A stretch of 52,366 nt of DNA, taken from positions 66,975 through 119,340 of the forward strand of contig NZ_CH724143.1 in assembly GCF_000153325.1 (NCBI RefSeq). The letters run 5' to 3'. The DNA is from Photobacterium sp. SKA34. Lineage in GTDB: Bacteria; Pseudomonadota; Gammaproteobacteria; Enterobacterales; Vibrionaceae. Position numbers and translations under genes: made by a program. The notes under the pieces were generated by a model. That model was not told the origin of the DNA. It saw only the letters and a list, made by a program, of their open reading frames with translations, and searched no databases. How positions within the stretch are numbered: the stretch's first letter is position 1; every line of letters starts with the position of its first letter. Positions 47,133 through 52,366 of this stretch are shown piece by piece.

Positions 47133-48362
47133 TTGCAAACCTATCTTGTTGGTGGTGCCGTTCGTGACACCTTATTAAACCTTACGGTAACAGATAAAGA
47201 CTGGGTTGTGGTTGGCACAACACCTGAAGCAATGCTAGCCGCAGGATTTGAACAAATAGGCAGTGATTTTCCTGTTTTTCTTCACCCAAAAACAAAACAG
47301 GAACACGCACTCGCTCGAACAGAGCGAAAATCAGGGCATGGTTATACTGGCTTTGTTTGTTATTCAGCACCGGATGTAACGCTTGAACAAGATTTACAGC
47401 GCCGTGATCTTACCATCAATGCGATAGCTCAAACACCTACAGGTGAGTTAATTGATCCTTACTATGGACAACAAGATCTTCACGATAAAATTTTACGTCA
47501 CGTCTCCCCTGCATTTAGTGAAGATCCTTTGCGTGTGTTACGTGTCGCTCGTTTTGCCGCGCGTTTTGCCCATTTAGGTTTTACTGTCGCGCCTGAAACT
47601 ATCGCATTAATGCAAGAGATGGTGATCAGTGGGGAATTAGAAAGTCTCACACCTGAGCGAGTATGGAAAGAGTGGGAAAAATCACTCTCTAGTGATGATC
47701 CACAAGTATTTATTACAGTACTACGCCAATGTGGTGCATTATCGGTTGTTATGCCTGAAATTGATGCGCTGTTTGGCGTCCCACAACCTGAAAAATGGCA
47801 TCCTGAAATTGATTGCGGTATCCATACTTTATTAGTAGCTAAAAAAGCCGCTGAGTTAACTACCGATAAAACTATTCGATTTGCCGCACAGGTACATGAT
47901 TTGGGTAAAGCCCTATCACCAAAAGAGGATCTTCCTCATCACAAAACACACTGTCGAGATGGTATTAAGCCTATCAAAATACTATGCCAACGTTTACGTA
48001 TACCGAATGACTATCGCGATCTGGCATTATTGGTCTGTGAACAACACACCAAAATTCATTATGCAGAAGAAATGCGTGCCGATACCTTTGTTAAAATCTT
48101 TGATCAAATTGACGCATGGCGAAAACCCGACCGTATTGCTCAACTAGCAACGTGCTGCCGTGCTGATGCTCGTGGGCGCACCCACTTTGAACAAACACCT
48201 TATCAGCAAGCTGACATTCTACAAGCTGTCTTTAAGACCGCACTAACCGTCAATGTCAAAGCTATTGTCGCTGCCGGGTTTAAAGGCGTAGAGATCAGAG
48301 AACAGCTTGCCTTAAAACGTATCGAAGCCGTCGCGCAACACCTAAAAGAAACCAGAAAATAA
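47133..48362 (+). CDS. cca: CCA-adding enzyme (multifunctional, with HD domain)
   Basis: Cca builds or repairs the 3' CCA of tRNAs; enterobacterial-type enzymes also have an HD phosphohydrolase. The start is a TTG at 47133, the only start fitting the family N terminus ([11 protein letters not shown]) and well placed after AAGGAG (47121-47126). Product 409 aa (E. coli 412). Nucleotidyltransferase motifs are GGAVRD (7-12) and the metal pair Asp21/Asp23 in [34 protein letters not shown] and the HD motif HDLGKA near 250 follow. A 236-bp gap to gspA upstream holds both promoters; none could be assigned with confidence. Confidence 0.95.
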   Translation: MQTYLVGGAVRDTLLNLTVTDKDWVVVGTTPEAMLAAGFEQIGSDFPVFLHPKTKQEHALARTERKSGHGYTGFVCYSAPDVTLEQDLQRRDLTINAIAQTPTGELIDPYYGQQDLHDKILRHVSPAFSEDPLRVLRVARFAARFAHLGFTVAPETIALMQEMVISGELESLTPERVWKEWEKSLSSDDPQVFITVLRQCGALSVVMPEIDALFGVPQPEKWHPEIDCGIHTLLVAKKAAELTTDKTIRFAAQVHDLGKALSPKEDLPHHKTHCRDGIKPIKILCQRLRIPNDYRDLALLVCEQHTKIHYAEEMRADTFVKIFDQIDAWRKPDRIAQLATCCRADARGRTHFEQTPYQQADILQAVFKTALTVNVKAIVAAGFKGVEIREQLALKRIEAVAQHLKETRK

Positions 48363-48390
48363 TTCCAATATTTACTAGATAATCCATACA

Positions 48391-48419
48391 AAAAAAGCCG
48401 ACATGATGTCGGCTTTTTT
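48391..48419. terminator. Bidirectional terminator, cca / uppP
   Basis: AAAAAAGCCGACAT paired with ATGTCGGCTTTTTT with almost no loop, located between convergent genes. Confidence 0.85.
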
Positions 48420-48441
48420 GATCGTAAATCGCGAGTTAAAA

Positions 48442-49245
48442 TTACTTGGAAATCAAGAATAAGAACAAACCAATACCCAAAATTAAGCGGTATATAACAA
48501 ACGGTGTCATACCCAAACGTGTTACCAGCTTCAAGAATACGTGAATACACGCATAAGCACTGATAAATGATACTGTGATACCAATACCTAAATTACCGAA
48601 ATCAATCGGATCTGCGCCTGTCACGAGTTTTAAACCAAGGTAACCGCCAGCAAGCAAAATAATTGGAATCGACATTAAAAATGAAAAACGCGCTGCAGCC
48701 TCACGAGTAAAGCCAAGATAAAGTGCAGCTGTCATAGTCGCACCAGAGCGTGAGGTTCCTGGGATAATGGCCGCCGCTTGCGCTAGACCAATAAACAGCG
48801 CACTCTTCCAATTAGCTTGATACTCGTTATCGGTTTGCTTTGCGCGTTTATCAACCCACCATAACAACAAGCCAAAGATAATCGTGGTACACGCAATCAC
48901 CCATGCTGAACGCAAGTACATTTCGATAAAGTCTTTCATCACAAAACCGAAGATACAGGCGGGGATTGTCGCTATCACAATCATCCATGCCAATTTCGAT
49001 TCAGCGCTATGCTCACGCTTAAAAATTGAGTTAATCCAAGCAGCTAACAACGAAACCACTTCTTTTCGAAAATAAAGAATAACCGCCATCAACGTACCAA
49101 CGTGTACAGCGACATCAAATGCTAAGCCTTGATCAGGCCAACCTAAGATCTCAGACGGTAAGATTAAATGGGCAGAGCTAGAGACGGGTAAAAACTCTGT
49201 CAGTCCTTGAATAAGGGCTAACATAAATGCTTCAAAATGACTCAT
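48442..49245 (-). CDS. uppP: Undecaprenyl-diphosphate phosphatase
   Basis: UppP (BacA) recycles undecaprenyl pyrophosphate, the carrier for cell-wall and polysaccharide synthesis. The 267-aa membrane protein has the two conserved blocks: [17 protein letters not shown] (residues 12-28) with catalytic Glu and Ser, and [20 protein letters not shown] (about 161-180) with the catalytic Arg. About eight helices. Length equals the typical 265-275 aa. It is downstream of folK by 62 bp, a gap that holds a hairpin. Confidence 0.96.
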   Translation of the reverse strand: MSHFEAFMLALIQGLTEFLPVSSSAHLILPSEILGWPDQGLAFDVAVHVGTLMAVILYFRKEVVSLLAAWINSIFKREHSAESKLAWMIVIATIPACIFGFVMKDFIEMYLRSAWVIACTTIIFGLLLWWVDKRAKQTDNEYQANWKSALFIGLAQAAAIIPGTSRSGATMTAALYLGFTREAAARFSFLMSIPIILLAGGYLGLKLVTGADPIDFGNLGIGITVSFISAYACIHVFLKLVTRLGMTPFVIYRLILGIGLFLFLISK

Positions 49246-49270
49246 TAATTGTCCTTAATTAAACAAAGTA

Positions 49271-49298
49271 TAAAAAGTAAGTAACTACTAACTTTTTA
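49271..49298 (-). terminator. Hairpin between folK and uppP
   Basis: TAAAAAGT and AGTA pair with TACT and ACTTTTTA (one A-A mismatch, AC loop), a 28-nt near-perfect hairpin just after folK. It may be a weak terminator or an mRNA end element; the stem is mostly A-T. Confidence 0.35.
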
Positions 49299-49307
49299 CT
49301 AAACGAC

Positions 49308-49781
49308 TCATTCAACAGGCCATAATATTTGCTGTTGAGAAAAATTTTGCCAAAGTTGCGCCAATGTTTGAGTCTCTTGTGGTATCACTAAATCAGGATT
49401 TAACTCACTGAGCGGCCACAAAACAAAAGCAAAACGGTAAATATCAGAACGTGGTAACGTCGGTAAAACATCACTCACAGCATCACCATACAACAGTAGA
49501 TCAAGGTCGATAGTACGACTTTGATTTTTAACAGCATGTGCCGGACGCCCTAATTGGCATTCAATCTCTTTGAGCTGAGATTGTAATGCAGGTAACGATA
49601 ACGATGTCTGTATTTCGATCACTGCATTAAAAAAATTATCGCCATCAAAACCCACAGGCTCTGCTTCAAAGATGCGAGACATTCGCCACTTGCTTGCCAG
49701 TGTCTTTACCGCTTCTAAGCCGGCTTTTAAATGATATTCACGTTCAATATTACTACCAATACTGATATACGCGGTGATCAC
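49308..49781 (-). CDS. folK: 2-amino-4-hydroxy-6-hydroxymethyldihydropteridine pyrophosphokinase
   Basis: FolK activates 6-hydroxymethyl-dihydropterin with ATP in folate synthesis. The 157-aa product opens AYISIGSNIEREYHL. It has the pterin-binding EAEPVGFDGDNFFNAV (40-55) and the HPPK signature SRTIDLDLLLYGD (about 88-100), with the two metal-binding Asp residues, and is close to E. coli FolK in length (159). The ATG lies inside the folB stop region (4-nt ATGA overlap), so the two folate genes are translated together. This copy next to folB may be one of two folK genes in the genome; the usual one is with panB. Confidence 0.93.
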   Translation of the reverse strand: MITAYISIGSNIEREYHLKAGLEAVKTLASKWRMSRIFEAEPVGFDGDNFFNAVIEIQTSLSLPALQSQLKEIECQLGRPAHAVKNQSRTIDLDLLLYGDAVSDVLPTLPRSDIYRFAFVLWPLSELNPDLVIPQETQTLAQLWQNFSQQQILWPVE

Positions 49782-50131
49782 TTACTACCTCGCTCAATTT
49801 GCACTCCAACGCCACGCGTATTCACCACAGCACCAGGTTTAGTCACTCGCACTTTGATCCAAGGCACATTAAAATCTGTCATGATTAAATTTGCCACATC
49901 TTCAGCTACACGCTCAACTAACAGAAATTGTCCCTGTTCAATCAAATTCGTGACAGCGGTACTTACCGTTGAATAATCCAATGCATAAGTAACATCATCA
50001 CTGTTAGCTGCTGGTCGATTATCATGCGCCATTTCCAAATCAAGCACTAATTTCTGCTTAATTTCCTGCTCCCAGTCATATACCCCAATAGTGGCAATAA
50101 CTTCTAGTTTTTCGATAAATACCGTATCCAT
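49778..50131 (-). CDS. folB: Dihydroneopterin aldolase
   Basis: FolB cleaves 7,8-dihydroneopterin to the FolK substrate and glycolaldehyde. The start is the ATG at 50131 (MDTVFIEKLEV); a TTG at 50137 is also in frame. The product is 117 aa (E. coli 122). Family landmarks: EVIATIGVYDWEQEIKQKLV with the catalytic-site Glu, DDVTYALDYSTVS, and the C-terminal VRVTKPGAV. folK follows with a 4-nt overlap. Divergent from plsY, as in E. coli. Confidence 0.95.
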   Translation of the reverse strand: MDTVFIEKLEVIATIGVYDWEQEIKQKLVLDLEMAHDNRPAANSDDVTYALDYSTVSTAVTNLIEQGQFLLVERVAEDVANLIMTDFNVPWIKVRVTKPGAVVNTRGVGVQIERGSK

Positions 50132-50202
50132 GCTCAATCGCTAATTTTGTTAGAGGTCGGATACCCAATGTCAGCAAAAGCGCGTATTATCAGGTAATAT
50201 TC

Positions 50203-50249
50203 GTTAACATAAGTGTTGTTAGTAACGATGCAACATTATCAATGTTAAC
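50203..50249. repeat. Two-part inverted repeat between folB and plsY
   Basis: Perfect outer arms GTTAACAT (50203-50210) and ATGTTAAC (50242-50249), with an inner TGTTG/CAACA pair nested inside. A third GTTAACAT lies at 50323-50330. They sit in the 247-bp divergent folB-plsY promoter region and could be a cruciform or a multi-site regulator target. No known binding protein is recognised. Confidence 0.4.
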
Positions 50250-50322
50250 TTGGCTGGAACTATACCACAGCCATGAACGAGTCAAAATTACTGTTCCGTA
50301 ATATTGACGCAGATAAGACCCA

Positions 50323-50330
50323 GTTAACAT
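50323..50330. repeat. Third GTTAACAT copy before plsY
   Basis: Exact copy of the 8-mer found as both arms of the upstream inverted repeat, about 50 bp before the plsY start and 19 bp after a TTGACG that could be a -35. Confidence 0.3.
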
Positions 50331-50378
50331 TTCAATTCCTGTTGTACTGGTACTTACCTTAGATATCCGGAAAAATGC

Positions 50379-50990
50379 ATGACACCACTAGCGCTACTGA
50401 TGATCATTGCCGCCTACTTACTTGGGTCTATTTCTAGCGCCGTATTAATTTCACGGTTGTATCGACTTCCCGATCCTCGAAAAAGTGGTTCAGGTAATCC
50501 TGGCGCCACTAATGTGCTTCGTTTAGGTGGAAAAAGTGCAGCTGCGTTAGTCTTAGTATCTGATATTTTGAAAGGTATGTTGCCAGTATGGCTAAGCTAC
50601 TTTTTAGGTATTAATCCTTTTTTACTCGGTATCATCGGGATTGCTGCCTGTTTAGGTCACATCTACCCACTGTTTTTTCATTTCCAAGGCGGAAAAGGGG
50701 TTGCAACAGCCCTTGGGGCATTAGCGCCTATTGGATGGGATCTAAGCGGCATGCTCATTACAACATGGGTACTCACACTGGTTGTAACTGGCTACTCTTC
50801 ACTCGCTTCACTTATCACAGCCCTTGCTGCAACTATGCTCACTTGGCTGGTAAAACCGGAATACACCATGCCTGTATCCATGCTGTCTTGCTTAATCATT
50901 TTTCGACATCACGAAAATATTCGTCGCCTACTCGATGGACAAGAAACCAAGATTTGGGATAAGTTGTCTAAGAAAAGCAAAGACGCTTAA
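50379..50990 (+). CDS. plsY: Glycerol-3-phosphate acyltransferase PlsY
   Basis: PlsY transfers acyl groups from acyl-phosphate to glycerol 3-phosphate, the first step of phospholipid synthesis. The 203-aa membrane protein has the three conserved loops: [19 protein letters not shown] (residues 37-55), [20 protein letters not shown] (about 93-112) and the C-terminal [16 protein letters not shown]. Five membrane helices are visible. Length equals E. coli PlsY (205). It is convergent with tsaD across a shared terminator. Confidence 0.95.
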   Translation: MTPLALLMIIAAYLLGSISSAVLISRLYRLPDPRKSGSGNPGATNVLRLGGKSAAALVLVSDILKGMLPVWLSYFLGINPFLLGIIGIAACLGHIYPLFFHFQGGKGVATALGALAPIGWDLSGMLITTWVLTLVVTGYSSLASLITALAATMLTWLVKPEYTMPVSMLSCLIIFRHHENIRRLLDGQETKIWDKLSKKSKDA

Positions 50991-50995
50991 ACAAC

Positions 50996-51022
50996 AAAAG
51001 CGAAGCTCTTTGCTTCGCTTTT
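50996..51022. terminator. Bidirectional terminator, plsY / tsaD
   Basis: AAAAGCGAAGC TCTTT GCTTCGCTTTT, an 11-bp perfect stem between convergent genes. Confidence 0.85.
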
Positions 51023-51044
51023 ATATTAATGTTCCCAATTTTTA

Positions 51045-52064
51045 TTAGTCAGCAATCGGCTTAAGTTGATCAATCGGCCAGCGTGGGAATGCTTTAACAC
51101 CTAAATCCATCGTTTCTTTGTTTTTCAAACGCTGCATGCCAGCATAAGCGATCATTGCACCGTTATCTGTACAAAATTCTGTACGAGGATAGAACACTTC
51201 ACCTTTTAGGTTCTTCATCATGCTTTCAAGCTCTTGACGTAAATACTTATTTGCACTGACGCCGCCTGCAATCACTAAGCGCTTTAAACCTGTTTGTTTT
51301 AGTGCTCGTTTACATTTAATGGCTAAGGTATCAACTACCGCTTCTTGGAATGCAAAAGCGATATCAGCTCGAGTTTGTTCATCGTCGTCGCTTGCACGAA
51401 TCGTATTCGCTGCAAATGTTTTTAAACCCGAAAAACTAAAATCAAGACCGGGACGATCTGTCATTGGACGTGGGAATTTAAAACGCCCTTTGGTACCTTT
51501 TTCTGCCATTTTAGACAGTAATGGGCCGCCTGGATAATCAAGCCCCATCATCTTCGCGGTTTTATCAAAAGCCTCACCCGCCGCGTCATCAATCGACTCG
51601 CCTAGGATTTGGTATTCACCAATACCTTTCACTTCGACCATCATGGTATGACCGCCAGAAACCAGCAAAGCAACAAATGGGAATTCAGGAGCATTATCTT
51701 CTAACATTGGTGCGAGAAGGTGTCCTTCCATATGGTGCACAGCAACGGCAGGTAAATCCCACGCATATGCTAGGCTACGTCCAATGGTTGCACCCACTAA
51801 TAATGCACCAACAAGACCAGGGCCTGCGGTGTAAGCAACACCATCAAGATCGTCATGAGTCAGTCCGGCAGAAGCAAGCGCAGCCTTGATCAATGGAATC
51901 GTTTTCTTAACGTGATCACGCGATGCCAACTCAGGCACAACACCACCGTAATCTGCATGTAGCTTTACTTGACTGTAAAGTTCATGTGCCAAGAGACCTT
52001 TTTCATCATCAAAAATCGCAATACCTGTCTCATCACAGGAAGTCTCGATGCCCAGTATACGCAT
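51045..52064 (-). CDS. tsaD: tRNA N6-adenosine threonylcarbamoyltransferase TsaD
   Basis: TsaD (formerly Gcp/YgjD) transfers threonylcarbamoyl to A37 of tRNAs that read ANN codons, with TsaB and TsaE. The 339-aa product starts [20 protein letters not shown]. The metal-binding histidines are in [12 protein letters not shown] (about 110-121), and [34 protein letters not shown] and [11 protein letters not shown], then the C-terminal [12 protein letters not shown], are all intact. It is divergent from rpsU, the arrangement found in E. coli. Length matches the family (about 337). Confidence 0.97.
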   Translation of the reverse strand: MRILGIETSCDETGIAIFDDEKGLLAHELYSQVKLHADYGGVVPELASRDHVKKTIPLIKAALASAGLTHDDLDGVAYTAGPGLVGALLVGATIGRSLAYAWDLPAVAVHHMEGHLLAPMLEDNAPEFPFVALLVSGGHTMMVEVKGIGEYQILGESIDDAAGEAFDKTAKMMGLDYPGGPLLSKMAEKGTKGRFKFPRPMTDRPGLDFSFSGLKTFAANTIRASDDDEQTRADIAFAFQEAVVDTLAIKCKRALKQTGLKRLVIAGGVSANKYLRQELESMMKNLKGEVFYPRTEFCTDNGAMIAYAGMQRLKNKETMDLGVKAFPRWPIDQLKPIAD

Positions 52065-52313
52065 AACAACCTCTATACTATTAGGGGGTTTAAATGAAAA
52101 ATCGGTATAGTTTCAATAACAACCGATAACTCAAATAGGGTTAGGAAGTACTAATTAAGGGGCATGTTACCGTTGTTGACATAAATTAACCAGTTCATAG
52201 ACGTAGAATGCTTTACAAATGCCCCCAGATCAGATTAGAATTTCGCACCATTTTTAATCAGCTGACACTTTGAACGTCAGCTTTAAATAGAATCACTCTG
52301 AGGTGAGTATTAC
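52065..52313. promoter_or_regulatory. tsaD-rpsU divergent promoter region
   Basis: 249 bp without a gene. It holds TTGACA (52176-52181) on the plus strand and TAGAAT (52204-52209), but their 22-bp spacing is too long for one promoter, so the true -10 or -35 is unclear. GGGGCAT (52159-52165) and ATGCCCC (52219-52225) form an inverted repeat flanking this segment. GAGGTGAG just before rpsU is its ribosome site. Confidence 0.4.
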
Positions 52314-52366
52314 ATGCCAGTAATCAAAGTACGTGAAAACGAACCGTTTGACGTAGCACTACGTCG
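52314..52366 (+). CDS. rpsU: 30S ribosomal protein S21 (partial, runs off the window)
   Basis: The first 17 codons read MPVIKVRENEPFDVALR, the N terminus of ribosomal protein S21. S21 helps the 30S subunit recognise mRNA starts. Only 53 bases are in the window. In gammaproteobacteria rpsU is usually followed by dnaG and rpoD (the macromolecular synthesis operon); that part is not visible here. A good Shine-Dalgarno (GAGGTGAG) precedes the ATG. Confidence 0.95.
   Translation, partial: MPVIKVRENEPFDVALR

Noticed and set aside
52176..52209. Consensus promoter for rpsU from TTGACA and TAGAAT
   Set aside because: The 22-bp spacing is too long for a sigma-70 promoter, so the two boxes were not paired.
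1..52366. CRISPR array, phage, insertion sequence or defence system
   Set aside because: No regularly spaced repeats, transposase, integrase or defence-type protein was found among the readable genes.

Overview
The window is chromosomal DNA of a gammaproteobacterium, almost certainly Vibrionaceae and most likely Photobacterium. The reasons are the AT-rich intergenic DNA, the protein similarity to Vibrio and E. coli housekeeping genes, the exeA/exeB-like pair next to cca, and a complete arginine deiminase operon beside pyrBI. No phage, intact insertion sequence, CRISPR array or defence island is visible.

Layout. (1) 1-1640: a decayed O-acyltransferase remnant, a tRNA-Leu(CAA) with its own promoter, and an RDD membrane protein. 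(2) 1640-13620: lptG (with an apparent frameshift near its 3' end) and lptF, divergent from pepA-holC-valS; then a tandem-duplicated DUF2061 protein, a MarR-GNAT fusion regulator, a lone GH2 beta-mannosidase and rraB. (3) 14265-22365: an arginine/pyrimidine block. It holds a YfcC-type transporter, arcA (arginine deiminase), arcC (carbamate kinase) and the ornithine carbamoyltransferase gene (arcB/argF). It continues with pyrB-pyrI behind a leader-peptide attenuator, an ArgR paralogue and ridA. (4) 22464-31300: idi, plsC, parC, parE, yqiA, cpdA, yqiB and nudF, all on the minus strand, divergent from tolC. (5) 32667-44240: hldE, glnE, a chemotaxis receptor, a voltage-gated K+ channel gene, ygiF, a DUF47/Pit phosphate pair and a YgiM-like SH3 protein. 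(6) 44267-52366: gspB and gspA, cca, uppP, folK, folB, plsY, tsaD and the first codons of rpsU.

How the genes work together. Regions 2-3 match the E. coli lptFG-pepA-holC-valS-rraB-argI-pyrBI-ridA neighbourhood. Regions 4-6 match the E. coli parC-parE-tolC-hldE-glnE-ygiF-cca-uppP-folB-plsY-tsaD-rpsU neighbourhood. Two loci that are far apart in E. coli therefore meet here between ridA and idi. The arc genes would turn arginine into ornithine, CO2, NH3 and ATP, with citrulline and carbamoyl phosphate as intermediates. Carbamoyl phosphate is also the substrate of the adjacent aspartate carbamoyltransferase.

The most interesting signal is the ArgR paralogue next to this block. It carries Asn where E. 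coli ArgR has the ligand-contacting Asp128, so it may sense something other than arginine, citrulline being the obvious candidate. Other points worth checking are the lptG frameshift, the nested palindromes over the MarR-GNAT promoter, the duplicated DUF2061 protein, and the repeated GTTAACAT elements between folB and plsY.
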